Shown here piece by piece: positions 24,769 through 32,642 of a DNA stretch of 64,000 nt. Origin of the DNA: Candidatus Bathyanammoxibius amoris (GTDB lineage: Bacteria > Planctomycetota > Brocadiia > Brocadiales > Bathyanammoxibiaceae); contig JAMXCW010000001.1 in the NCBI GenBank assembly GCA_024451685.1, positions 1 through 64,000 on the forward strand. Reading direction: 5' to 3'. Every line of letters starts with the position of its first letter. Within the stretch, counting starts at the first letter, position 1. Under the pieces are notes generated by a model that saw nothing but the letters and a program-made list of their open reading frames with translations, made no database searches and was not told where the DNA came from. The position numbers and the translations under genes are program-made.

Positions 24769-24904
24769 GTCATGTTTCTCCCGGAAGAGTTAGCAATACC
24801 AGTATAGACTAAAAACATAATTTGGGGAATTTAAGATTATTATAGTGCCCTCCAAAGTTAACATTTTAAGCAACGGTCTGTGATAGAGACGCCTATCGTT
24901 TCTT

Positions 24905-24970
24905 CGGGTATCAGGCCGGTGGTATATGCCGCAGCCACTATCCCGAGCAGTTCCCACATCCTGCTATCCA
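24905..24970 (-). pseudogene. 5' fragment of the second SemiSWEET gene
   Basis: The minus strand reads MDSRMWELLGIVAAAYTTG then LIPEE, matching the first 20 or so residues of the intact copy (MDNRMWELLGIVAAACTTGG), after which similarity ends and the frame soon stops. Together with 20938-21085 it represents one gene split by the cassette. Confidence 0.85.
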
Positions 24971-25081
24971 TCCACGCGCCTTATCTTAAACGGGTCAAGG
25001 TGTTCCCTCAGCGTGATAAAAGCTTGATTATATATGTGCGATTGTGAATGTAAACAGGAATCCTCGGGCGGGGAAGTCTCA
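24916..25081. repeat. 166 bp direct repeat, right copy
   Basis: Gap-free match to 20771-20936. It ends abruptly at GTCTCA (25076-25081), the last bases shared with the tail of an upstream SemiSWEET unit. Confidence 0.9.
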
Positions 25082-25602
25082 ATTTCCCGTCTGAGCCGGT
25101 CTGTCATGCTGAATCAAACGCAAAATATATGCCGTGCTTACGTCGTTTGTAGCCGATACTACAAAATTTGTAGGTTTTGCAGTCTTATGAGGCAGAGGAC
25201 CGCAGGGAGAGGAAATGGAATGATTAACGGTAGCCTCTGTAAAAATAAGGACTTAGGGAGTCATGCCGGAAGATGTAGCTCATAGACCCAATCCATGGCA
25301 CAGAGATTGCTTTCTTGCGTATTAAGTACGCAGCCTTAAAAAGACAGGTTACAGGATACCAGAAAGAGAGGGATGGCAGATGAAGACCCTGGCAATACCT
25401 CCGGTAGGGGAGTCCCACAGGACGGGAGACGGGTGGAATAAACTCAAGAAAGCAGGTGTCAGTGCCGTTATGGGTTTCTGTATGTTTACCTTAATTTTTA
25501 TACTGGTTTTACTAATAGAGAAGATGTAGGCCGGCCTTGGGATAAGTACCCTTGCAGCCTTTAATATTGATACTTACACAAAAAACCTGCAACAGTATTT
25601 GG
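25082..25602. other. Gene-poor gap between repeat and tRNA-Leu
   Basis: No established gene. Short overlapping frames occur near 25373-25529 (see separate entry). The sequence is of mixed composition and contains no clear terminator or repeat. Confidence 0.5.
25380..25529 (+). CDS. Possible 49-residue single-helix protein
   Basis: An ATG at 25380 opens a frame whose last 20 residues are hydrophobic (MGFCMFTLIFILVLLIEKM), like a tail anchor. There is only a poor purine-rich ribosome site, and another short frame starts seven bases earlier in a different phase. Weak candidate. Confidence 0.25.
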   Translation: MKTLAIPPVGESHRTGDGWNKLKKAGVSAVMGFCMFTLIFILVLLIEKM

Positions 25603-25686
25603 TGCGGAAGGGGGGAGTCGAACCCCCACAGCCTTACGGCCACTAGCCCCTCAAGCTAGCGCGTCTGCCAGTTCCGCCACTTCCGC
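25603..25686 (-). tRNA. tRNA-Leu (anticodon GAG)
   Basis: The minus strand folds as a class II tRNA: acceptor GCGGAAG/CTTCCGC, anticodon stem CTAGC/GCTAG with loop TTGAGGG, a variable arm (TGGCCG TAA GGCTG) and T arm GGGGG TTCGACT CCCCC. Anticodon GAG. CCA is encoded at plus 25600-25602. Confidence 0.95.
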
Positions 25687-25818
25687 CCATTCATCCTAAA
25701 ACGCCATTCTAGTTTGCCCTCATTGAATGTCAATGTTTTTCGTTCCTGCCCGTCTTATGTTCTTAAGTGGTTTATACATAAGTCACTACCGATCTGACGC
25801 TGTGTTCTTAAAAATTTG

Positions 25819-25847
25819 TTTACAAAATGAACGAAATTGATTATAAG
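25819..25847 (+). promoter_or_regulatory. Sigma-70-type promoter of the dksA-like operon
   Basis: TTTACA at 25819-25824, 17-base spacer, TATAAG at 25842-25847; the expected start is near 25854, only about 25 bases before the ATG. Confidence 0.65.
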
Positions 25848-25878
25848 TAATATATAAAGGTTACGAGAAGACAGTGCA

Positions 25879-26376
25879 ATGCATAAAATACAGAAAAAGG
25901 TCATAAGAGAGCTTCAAGCCAGACTTTACGACAGAAGAGAGTATCTGGCTGAGGCCATACAGCGCCGCAGCCAGGACTGTAACGATTCAGGGGGTTACAG
26001 GCTTCCTGACGTCATAGATGTAGCTTCTCTTGCGTCAACGGAACAGCTTGCCGCACTTGTGGCTAAGGCGGAGCTCCGCGAGCTGAAGGAGATTGAGGAC
26101 GCCCTTGCCCGCATCAATTCGGGCAGCTACGGTGTCTGTAAGGTGTGCGATGGTACCATACGTAAGGACAGGCTGGAGGTCCTCCCATACGCCACACTCT
26201 GTGTGAAGTGTAAGGAGTTAGAAGAAGAGGGGTACGGGCTGGAAAGTCAGAGCTATGAGCAAGACTACGGAGAGGTAGTGTACGCAGACATTCTCGATGT
26301 AGACAGCGAGGGCATCGACAAAAAGAAGCGGGGCAAGGTCAAGAAGACCAAAGCCAGAAAGTATTCACACAACTGA
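25879..26376 (+). CDS. DksA/TraR-type zinc-finger regulator
   Basis: 165 residues. An N-terminal coiled-coil region (RELQARLYDRREYLAEAIQ, then AELRELKEIEDALARI) precedes a four-Cys zinc finger (CKVCDGTIRKDRLEVLPYATLCVKC) and a basic tail (KKKRGKVKKTKARK). DksA/TraR proteins act in the RNA polymerase secondary channel. The coiled-coil tip Asp pair of DksA is not obvious. The gene is followed after 5 bases by an acyl-CoA ligase, so the two are probably in one operon. Confidence 0.85.
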   Translation: MHKIQKKVIRELQARLYDRREYLAEAIQRRSQDCNDSGGYRLPDVIDVASLASTEQLAALVAKAELRELKEIEDALARINSGSYGVCKVCDGTIRKDRLEVLPYATLCVKCKELEEEGYGLESQSYEQDYGEVVYADILDVDSEGIDKKKRGKVKKTKARKYSHN

Positions 26377-26381
26377 GGTAA

Positions 26382-27839
26382 ATGACGCTTACAGAAAAAT
26401 TCCTCTGGGGATGTGAGAGTTTTTCCGATAAGACCGCTGTCAGTGACGAAAGAGGCTCTTTTACTTACGGTATGCTCTTAGCCGCTTCGCACGGCATGGC
26501 CGGCCTTTTTAAGACGTTCGGGCCGGGCAATAACGTAGGCATATGCATGCCCAGCTCCAAGGAGTGTGTCGCCAGCTACTTCGCCTTGCTCCTTAACAGA
26601 CAGATTCCTGTCTTCATAAACCCCCTCCTGTCCCCGCAGCAGGTCGGCTATATAGTCAAGGACGCCTCCCTTGACACGGTAGTTACCGTCAGCCACTTTA
26701 AGCAACTTCTCGAGCCGATGGTAAAGAACTGTATTTATCTGGACCAGATGCAGTCTGCCGCGGCAAAACCCTCGGCACCTGTCTCGTTCCAGACAGGAGA
26801 CCCGGAAGACACGGCGGCCATATTCTATACCTCCGGGACCAGCGCCAACCCCAAGGGTGTCGTCCTCAGCCACAGGAATATCATTAGCAACCTGGAGGGT
26901 TGTGTCAAACCTTTCGGCTTTAGTGAGAAGGACGTATTCATGGGCACGCTGCCGCTCTTCCATGCCTTCGCGTTCACTGTTACGATGGCACTGCCTGTGA
27001 TGTTCGGTGCACAGGTTATCTACGTAGCCCGTTTCTCAGGACCGAAGGTGCTGAAAAACATCGAAAACCACCGGGTGACCGTCCTTATGGCAGTGGCGTC
27101 GATGTACAGGGCGCTCTTGAGGTCGGCCCAGACGTCAAGTCACGATACCAGCAGCTTGAGGCTTGCTGTGACCGGCGGTGAACCCGTGCCTATGGACATA
27201 ATAAATTCGTTTGAATCGACCTTCAAACTACCACTTATTGAAGGCTACGGCCTGACGGAATGTTCCCCTATGGTCTCTGTAAACAGCCCCGAAGAACACA
27301 AATATGGCACTGCCGGAAAGCCCCTGCCCAATCTGGAAGTAAAGATAGTGGACGACAGCGGTTCCTCACTGCCCACGAACCAGGACGGTGAGATTTGGGT
27401 CAAGGGACCGAACATCATGAAGGGATACCTTAACCAGCCGGAGCTTACGGGAGAGACGATTACCCCTGACGGCTGGTTCAAGACGGGCGACTATGGCAGG
27501 TTCGATGAGGACGGTTTCCTGAAGATAACGGGCAGGAAGAAGGAACTCATAATCATAAGCGGCGAGAACATCTCACCGGTGGAGATTGAGGACGTCTTAA
27601 GTCATCACCCCAAGGTCTTTGAGGTAGCGGTGGTTGGTGTGCCGGATAAGATGCGCGGCGAGGTGCCCAGGGCGTTCATAGTGCTGCATGACGGCCAGCA
27701 GGTGACGGAAGACGAACTCAAGCAGTTCTGCCACGACAAGCTCCAGCACTACAAGATACCCAAGTATTTCGAGTTCCACAAGGAACTCCCCCACGGCCCC
27801 ACGGGCAAGATACTAAAACGCGCGCTGCCAACCTCCTGA
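26382..27839 (+). CDS. AMP-forming acyl-CoA/acyl-acid ligase
   Basis: 485 residues of the ANL superfamily. The P-loop is IFYTSGTSANPKGVVLSH, followed by the aromatic motif IEGYGLTECSPMVS, then GWFKTGDYGRFDEDGFLKITGRKKELIIISG and the C-terminal lysine motif GPTGKILKR. Fatty acids or other carboxylates are probable substrates; the exact one is not readable. Convergent with dapF, whose stop is 6 bases away. It follows the DksA-like gene by 5 bases. Confidence 0.87.
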   Translation: MTLTEKFLWGCESFSDKTAVSDERGSFTYGMLLAASHGMAGLFKTFGPGNNVGICMPSSKECVASYFALLLNRQIPVFINPLLSPQQVGYIVKDASLDTVVTVSHFKQLLEPMVKNCIYLDQMQSAAAKPSAPVSFQTGDPEDTAAIFYTSGTSANPKGVVLSHRNIISNLEGCVKPFGFSEKDVFMGTLPLFHAFAFTVTMALPVMFGAQVIYVARFSGPKVLKNIENHRVTVLMAVASMYRALLRSAQTSSHDTSSLRLAVTGGEPVPMDIINSFESTFKLPLIEGYGLTECSPMVSVNSPEEHKYGTAGKPLPNLEVKIVDDSGSSLPTNQDGEIWVKGPNIMKGYLNQPELTGETITPDGWFKTGDYGRFDEDGFLKITGRKKELIIISGENISPVEIEDVLSHHPKVFEVAVVGVPDKMRGEVPRAFIVLHDGQQVTEDELKQFCHDKLQHYKIPKYFEFHKELPHGPTGKILKRALPTS

Positions 27840-27845
27840 GATTTT

Positions 27846-28706
27846 CTAACCCCCCCATACCCCCTCAAACACCTCCTCCGCAGGGCCGGTCATAAAGACG
27901 TCTCCGCCCTTTGACCACTCAAGCGTCAGGTCACCCCCGGGCAGGCGTGTCAGAACCTTCCGCGAGGTCTTCTTGTTCAGCACACCCGCAACGCATACCG
28001 CCGCCGCTCCCGTACCGCAGGCCATGGTCCGGCCCGATCCCCTCTCCCAGGTCTTTACCCGGACCTCTCCTTTCGCCAGTATCTCAACGAAATGGACGTT
28101 GGTCCTATCGGGGAAGGCCCTGTGGCGCTCTATAAGGGGGCCGTATCTTTCCACCGGAAACCCCTTCAGCCGGTCGAGAAATATGACGCAATGCGGATTG
28201 CCCATGGACACGCAGGTAATGTCGAAGGTCCTGTCAGCCACATTGAAGGACTCGCCTATGACACGTGTGTTAACCCCTGCCGTGCCTCCCTTCATGACCT
28301 TTTTTGCCTTCATGGGTATCTGTCTTCTCAGCAGGCCGGGGCGGCCCATATTCACCCTTACCGCCCGGACCCTTGGGCCCTTGACCTTTAACTCAAGGGT
28401 CTTTATTCCCGCGCGCGTCTCTACCTTCATCCTCTTTTTCGGCGCAAGACCGTGTTCATAGGCATACTTCGCCACACACCGGATGCCGTTGCCGCACATC
28501 TCGGCCTCACTGCCGTCGGCATTGAATATCCGCATCCCGACGTCCGCCTTTTTAGAGGGTGTTATGAGTATGAGGCCGTCTGCTCCCACCCCGAAGTGCC
28601 TTGAACTCATACGCCGGGCAAGCCTGCCCGGGCTGGCGACCTTCTCCTCAAAACAGTTGACGTATATATAATCGTTGCCTGTGCCCTGCATCTTGGTAAA
28701 TTTCAT
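27846..28706 (-). CDS. dapF: Diaminopimelate epimerase
   Basis: Converts LL- to meso-diaminopimelate for lysine and peptidoglycan synthesis. Both active-site cysteines are present: AEMCGNGIRC and GRTMACGTGAAA. The opening MKFTKMQGTGNDYIYVN and the GNPHCVIF segment are typical. 286 residues. Presence of dapF implies DAP-type peptidoglycan precursors. Confidence 0.96.
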   Translation of the reverse strand: MKFTKMQGTGNDYIYVNCFEEKVASPGRLARRMSSRHFGVGADGLILITPSKKADVGMRIFNADGSEAEMCGNGIRCVAKYAYEHGLAPKKRMKVETRAGIKTLELKVKGPRVRAVRVNMGRPGLLRRQIPMKAKKVMKGGTAGVNTRVIGESFNVADRTFDITCVSMGNPHCVIFLDRLKGFPVERYGPLIERHRAFPDRTNVHFVEILAKGEVRVKTWERGSGRTMACGTGAAAVCVAGVLNKKTSRKVLTRLPGGDLTLEWSKGGDVFMTGPAEEVFEGVWGG

Positions 28707-28815
28707 TTGCTACCCTTTGAGACCGTCTGTATATAATATGTGGATTAAGATGCCCAGTTTATCGGCAAAAGACACTATTGTCAAAGGACTATAAACGGTG
28801 TAAAAGGTTTTTGGC

Positions 28816-28844
28816 TTGCAATCGAGGGGAAAGTTCATTATAGA
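28816..28844 (+). promoter_or_regulatory. Candidate promoter of the sugar-nucleotide decarboxylase gene
   Basis: TTGCAA at 28816-28821, a 17-base spacer, and TATAGA at 28839-28844, about 35 bases before the ATG. Confidence 0.4.
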
Positions 28845-28881
28845 ATTAACTCTCTATGTATAAAAGGAGCCATGGCAAACA

Positions 28882-29832
28882 ATGCGTATAGTAGTCACCG
28901 GTGGTGCAGGTTTTGTAGGTTCTCATGTCTGTGATTATCTGCTGGGAAAGGGGCACACCGTTATATGTATTGACAATCTTATAACGGGTACTAAAGAAAA
29001 TATTGCTCACCTGGCGGATAATGAGAAGTTTACATACATAAGGCATAATGTTTCAGAATACATAGTCGTTGAAGGTGAGGTGGATGCGGTCATGCATCTG
29101 GCATCTCCTGCGAGTCCCAAGGATTATATGGAGAATGCCATACCAACGCTAAAGGTCGGCTCGCTTGGCACGCTGAATGCCCTGGGCCTTGCCAAAGCAA
29201 AGAGGGCCAGGTTCCTCTTGACCTCTACGTCTGAGGTGTACGGTGATCCTGACCCCGAACATCATCCACAAAAGGAAAGTTACTATGGAAACGTAAACCC
29301 CGTGGGACCCAGGGGTATGTATGACGAGGCAAAACGCTTTGCGGAGGCCCTTACGATGGCCTACCATAGTGATGAGAAAATAGATACAAGGATAGCCCGC
29401 CTGTTTAACACCTACGGCCCGAGGATGCGCCTGGACGACGGCCGCGCGCTGCCCGCGTTCATGTCGCAGGCCCTCAAGGGAGAAGACCTTACTGTCTTCG
29501 GCGACGGTACACAGACACGCAGCTTTTGTTATATATCCGACATGGTCGAGGGACTGTACAAACTCCTTGAGTCAGATGAACATGGGCCCGTAAACCTGGG
29601 GAACCCTGCCGAAATTACAGTATCACAATTGGCCGAGGAGGTTATAAAATTAACGTCCACCAAGAGTAAGGTAGTCTTTAGACCCCTTCCGCAGGATGAC
29701 CCCAAGGTCAGAAGGCCGGACATATCGAAGGCGAAGAGGATTCTGGGCTGGGAGCCGAAGGTAGACAGGCGAGAGGGACTGGTAAAGACCATGGAGTACT
29801 TTACCCAGAAGATACAGGGACAGACCGCGTAA
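28882..29832 (+). CDS. UDP-glucuronate decarboxylase-like SDR epimerase
   Basis: 316 residues. The NAD-binding motif is [18 protein letters not shown], the SDR catalytic residues are in STSEVYGDP and [13 protein letters not shown] (YxxxK), and [13 protein letters not shown], the [15 protein letters not shown] segment and [10 protein letters not shown] are typical of the UXS subgroup, which makes UDP-xylose. Some relatives have other specificities. AAGGAG precedes the start. A flavodoxin-fold reductase gene follows. Confidence 0.88.
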   Translation: MRIVVTGGAGFVGSHVCDYLLGKGHTVICIDNLITGTKENIAHLADNEKFTYIRHNVSEYIVVEGEVDAVMHLASPASPKDYMENAIPTLKVGSLGTLNALGLAKAKRARFLLTSTSEVYGDPDPEHHPQKESYYGNVNPVGPRGMYDEAKRFAEALTMAYHSDEKIDTRIARLFNTYGPRMRLDDGRALPAFMSQALKGEDLTVFGDGTQTRSFCYISDMVEGLYKLLESDEHGPVNLGNPAEITVSQLAEEVIKLTSTKSKVVFRPLPQDDPKVRRPDISKAKRILGWEPKVDRREGLVKTMEYFTQKIQGQTA

Positions 29833-29911
29833 TTTCACTACCTGATGGCGATTGTGGCAGGTATGCCGGCCACAGTCCACGCCCGACATCGTGACCCAGA
29901 AACCAGGAGCA

Positions 29912-30493
29912 ATGAAAAAGTTGTTGGCCATTGCAGGAAGCCCTAGACGTGGGGGCAACTCCGAGCTCCTTCTCGACGAAGTAATCAGGGCGGCAGGCGA
30001 TGCAGGGCTTAAGACGGAGAAGCTGGTAGTGAGTGAACTCGGCATATCGCCCTGTATGTCATACGGCAACTGCTGGGAGACGGGGGACTGTGTCATTGAA
30101 GATAAGATGCAAGAGGTCTACAGGAAGCTCCTTGACGCGGACTATGTGGTCGTGGCCTCGCCGCTGTATTTTCTGGGCGTTAGCGCGCAGCTCAAGGCCC
30201 TGATAGACCGCTGTCAGGCCCTGTGGGCGCGGAGGTTTATACTCAAAAAACCCTTAAGAAGCGGCGATAAGCGGCCGAAGGGGCTTTTTATCTCGACAGC
30301 GGCCATCAGCCAGGCGGATGACAAGATATTTGCCGGTTCCGGACAGACCGTAAGGGCCGTGTTCAGTACGCTTGAGATAGAATGCGCGGGCGAGCTGTTC
30401 TTCAAGGGTCTTGAGAAACGCGACACCGTCAAATCACACCCTGAGTTTCTAAAACAGGTTTATCAGGCCGCCAGAGAGCTTGTGAAGGAATAA
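29912..30493 (+). CDS. NADPH-dependent FMN reductase-type flavoprotein
   Basis: Starting at ATG 29912 the protein has 193 residues and opens MKKLLAIAGSPRRGGNSELLL, the flavodoxin-like phosphate-binding loop. ISPCMSYGNCWETGDCVIEDKM is the Cys-rich segment seen in iron-sulfur flavoprotein and related reductases, and ASPLYFLGVSAQLKALIDR completes the flavin site. The longer frame from 29852 adds non-family residues. Electron donor and acceptor are unknown. Confidence 0.85.
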   Translation: MKKLLAIAGSPRRGGNSELLLDEVIRAAGDAGLKTEKLVVSELGISPCMSYGNCWETGDCVIEDKMQEVYRKLLDADYVVVASPLYFLGVSAQLKALIDRCQALWARRFILKKPLRSGDKRPKGLFISTAAISQADDKIFAGSGQTVRAVFSTLEIECAGELFFKGLEKRDTVKSHPEFLKQVYQAARELVKE

Positions 30494-30553
30494 GGATCCC
30501 GCAAAACCACCCGATGCCTCCTTTCCTGGATTTTCAGGTGCCAAAAGTTACCC

Positions 30554-30583
30554 TTGACAGTGGATGGACATGGGGAGTAGAAT
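30554..30583 (+). promoter_or_regulatory. Promoter of the tandem B12-riboswitch leader
   Basis: TTGACA at 30554-30559, an 18-base spacer and TAGAAT at 30578-30583. The start point would be near 30590, just before the first aptamer. Confidence 0.75.
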
Positions 30584-30596
30584 CCCAAAAATCATT

Positions 30597-30772
30597 CTAC
30601 AGGTGTCCACGTTTGTGTGGGCTAAGAGGGAAGATGGTGTGAGTCCATCGCGGAGACCCGCCGCTGTATTCGGCGACGAACGCTGCAACAGGCCACTGTC
30701 CGTTTTTTATATTGTGTGGATGGGAAGGCGCAGCCAGTAGGAAGACCCGATAGTCAGAAAACCTGCCTGTAG
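30597..30772 (+). ncRNA. Cobalamin riboswitch 1
   Basis: P1 is formed by CTACAGG (30597-30603) and CCTGTAG (30766-30772). Inside are the conserved GGGAAG, GTGTGAGTCC, CCGCCGCTG, the B12 box AGGCCACTG, GGGAAGGCGC and the 3' GTCAGAAAACCTGCC. It is followed by an intrinsic terminator at 30826-30871, so ligand binding probably controls transcription. Confidence 0.9.
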
Positions 30773-30825
30773 ATGCTTCATAGTATACCTCGTGGTCAGG
30801 AGGCGTGAAGTGTTACATGACGATT

Positions 30826-30871
30826 AACCCGCATTCTTTCCTGCACGCAGGGAAAAGATGCGGGTTTTTTT
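30826..30871 (+). terminator. Intrinsic terminator of riboswitch 1
   Basis: AACCCGCAT (30826-30834) pairs with ATGCGGGTT (30858-30866), with CTTTCCTG/CAGGGAAAAG continuing the stem, and ends in a seven-T run. It lies between the two aptamers. Confidence 0.9.
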
Positions 30872-30917
30872 ATTGGGAGGCAGGCCAGCGAACGCTTATT
30901 AATTAAAAACTAAATCT

Positions 30918-31078
30918 GTGCAAGATGTAAGGGAAGGCAGTATCAATAATCTGCCGCTGCCCCGCAACTGTAACGGGGACGAAACCTGCACGTAGGCCAC
31001 TGTCCGTTCTTTTATGTTATGTGGACGGGAAGGCGCAGGGAGTAGGACGAACCGATAGCCAGGAAACCTGTCTTGCGC
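30918..31078 (+). ncRNA. Cobalamin riboswitch 2
   Basis: P1 is GTGCAAGA (30918-30925) with TCTTGCGC (31071-31078). It contains AAGGGAAGGC, GCCGCTGCCCCGCAACTG, TAACGGGGACG, the B12 box AGGCCACTG, GGGAAGGCGCAGGGAGTAGG and AGCCAGGAAACCTG. No terminator follows; the porin AGGAGG at 31106 is close, so control is probably at translation. Confidence 0.92.
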
Positions 31079-31117
31079 GTAACGTTATCCCGTTTCCGAG
31101 GGGAGAGGAGGATAGTA

Positions 31118-32614
31118 TTGAGCTACGTATTCTGCTGCGCAATTTGCTCCCTTGTTTTTGCCGAGGCGGCATTGGCAATAAATAGTGATGAGAAGCAGCT
31201 CAGAGACATGATGAATCAGGTGGAGTACTTGAAGGCCCGGATGGTCGAGAACGAAGAAAAGATAGCGATATTGGAGTCAGAACTGAAAGAGTTTCGCGGC
31301 CCTGTGCCCGTATCAGAGAGTTTTGAGGTGGCGGAGGAACCTCTCCATCCTCAAAAGAAGGAGCGGCTTGAAGAACGCGTCAAGAGGCTTGAGGACGTGG
31401 CGGAGAAGACCTTTGCCCTGGAGCCGATCGGAGAGATAAGAAGGGTCAGGGAATGGGTCTGTCCCGACGGGCACATCTATGACCACCCAAGCCCCGACTA
31501 CAGGTGTTACATCTGTGACAAGCCCCAGAGAGAGAGGTTTACCTACAGGAGGCACAAGTACGCCCGCAAGCAGACCGTCTCCGGCCTGATAGGGACAATG
31601 ATGGAGGAGGAGCTTAAGAAGCGGGTGTCCGTGGGCCTGAGCACGACGGGTGTTGTACAGCAGTCAGTGAACAGCCACAAAAATGACGAAACATCCGCCG
31701 AGGGGTCTTTTGACCTATTCTTCCTGCACAGACCCATGACAGGCTCAATACTCTTTGTAAACCTGGAGTCCATCGGGGGAAGCGGCCCGAACATCTTTTC
31801 CAGGACCCCCAATAACATGAACGACGACGTCTCCAGGGGTTCCCATCAGGACGAGGACGGGCTGGACAGGGTGAGCGTCAGAGAGGTCTGGCTGCAGTCT
31901 ACGTTTATGGAAGAAAGGCTGCGACTAGTGGCGGGCAAGATAGACCTGTCCAACTACTTCGACATGAATGCGGTAGCCAACGACGAGACCACACAGTTCC
32001 TCGGCAGCACCTTTGTCAACGACCTGGCCCTTTCCCTTCCTGATAACGCCCCCGGACTTGTCGGCTATTTTGACACAAAAAAGGGTTTCAGCCTCGGTCT
32101 CGGACTTCAGAGTAACGACAACTCAGGCGAAGCTGTCACTGACAGGCTCTACGGGATAGCGGAGTTAGACTACTATGCCCCGGAATTCCTCTTTGGACGC
32201 GAGGGGAATTACAGGTTTTGGGGCAGGTACAATGGTGAAGACCGTGGCCGTGCTTTTGGATTGAGTTTCGACCAGAAGTTCGCCGACAGGCTGACTGCAT
32301 TCAGCAGATATGGCATTACCGGCAATACGGCCCCGGGAGAGGTGGAGTGGACGTGGAGCCTGGGCCTTGGGCTCGAGTCACCGTTTCCATCCAGGAAAAA
32401 TGACCACACCGGACTGGCATTCTCTCAACTTAAGTTGCCCGGTGGGGAAAAAGAGGAGTTTATGGAGGTGTACTACAATTTTTTTATAACAGACCGCATG
32501 GCGCTTTCACTTGACTCCCAGGTATTTCTTAACTCTGTCGGCAACGGGGAGGATAAGACTGTTGATGAAGATCTCCTATCCGCATTTGGGTTTAGGGTTC
32601 AGATGGATTTCTAA
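31118..32614 (+). CDS. B12-riboswitch-controlled porin-like outer-membrane protein
   Basis: 499 residues. TTG at 31118 is the start (AGGAGG at 31106-31111, 6-base spacing); a frame opening at 31073 would overlap the aptamer. A signal (CCAICSLVFAEAALA) is followed by a coiled coil (about 25-100), a metal-ribbon-like segment with Cys115, His119, Cys130 and Cys133 (WVCPDGH...CYIC), and a long beta-strand-rich region ending FGFRVQMDF, as expected of a barrel. It resembles porins, not TonB receptors such as BtuB. Corrinoid uptake is inferred only from the riboswitches. Confidence 0.72.
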   Translation: MSYVFCCAICSLVFAEAALAINSDEKQLRDMMNQVEYLKARMVENEEKIAILESELKEFRGPVPVSESFEVAEEPLHPQKKERLEERVKRLEDVAEKTFALEPIGEIRRVREWVCPDGHIYDHPSPDYRCYICDKPQRERFTYRRHKYARKQTVSGLIGTMMEEELKKRVSVGLSTTGVVQQSVNSHKNDETSAEGSFDLFFLHRPMTGSILFVNLESIGGSGPNIFSRTPNNMNDDVSRGSHQDEDGLDRVSVREVWLQSTFMEERLRLVAGKIDLSNYFDMNAVANDETTQFLGSTFVNDLALSLPDNAPGLVGYFDTKKGFSLGLGLQSNDNSGEAVTDRLYGIAELDYYAPEFLFGREGNYRFWGRYNGEDRGRAFGLSFDQKFADRLTAFSRYGITGNTAPGEVEWTWSLGLGLESPFPSRKNDHTGLAFSQLKLPGGEKEEFMEVYYNFFITDRMALSLDSQVFLNSVGNGEDKTVDEDLLSAFGFRVQMDF

Positions 32615-32642
32615 CACGAAGACATAAAAAGGAGGTATGACT

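Larger units (their letters stand above)
21086..24904. mobile_element. AT-rich three-gene cassette inserted in a SemiSWEET copy
   Basis: A block of about 3.8 kb, visibly richer in A and T than its surroundings, carries three genes all on the minus strand. Its two edges fall inside the same SemiSWEET gene, whose middle third (second PQ-loop side and helix 2) is lost. No transposase, integrase, terminal inverted repeat or target duplication was seen, so the mechanism is open; recombination between tandem SemiSWEET units is one option. Confidence 0.7.
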
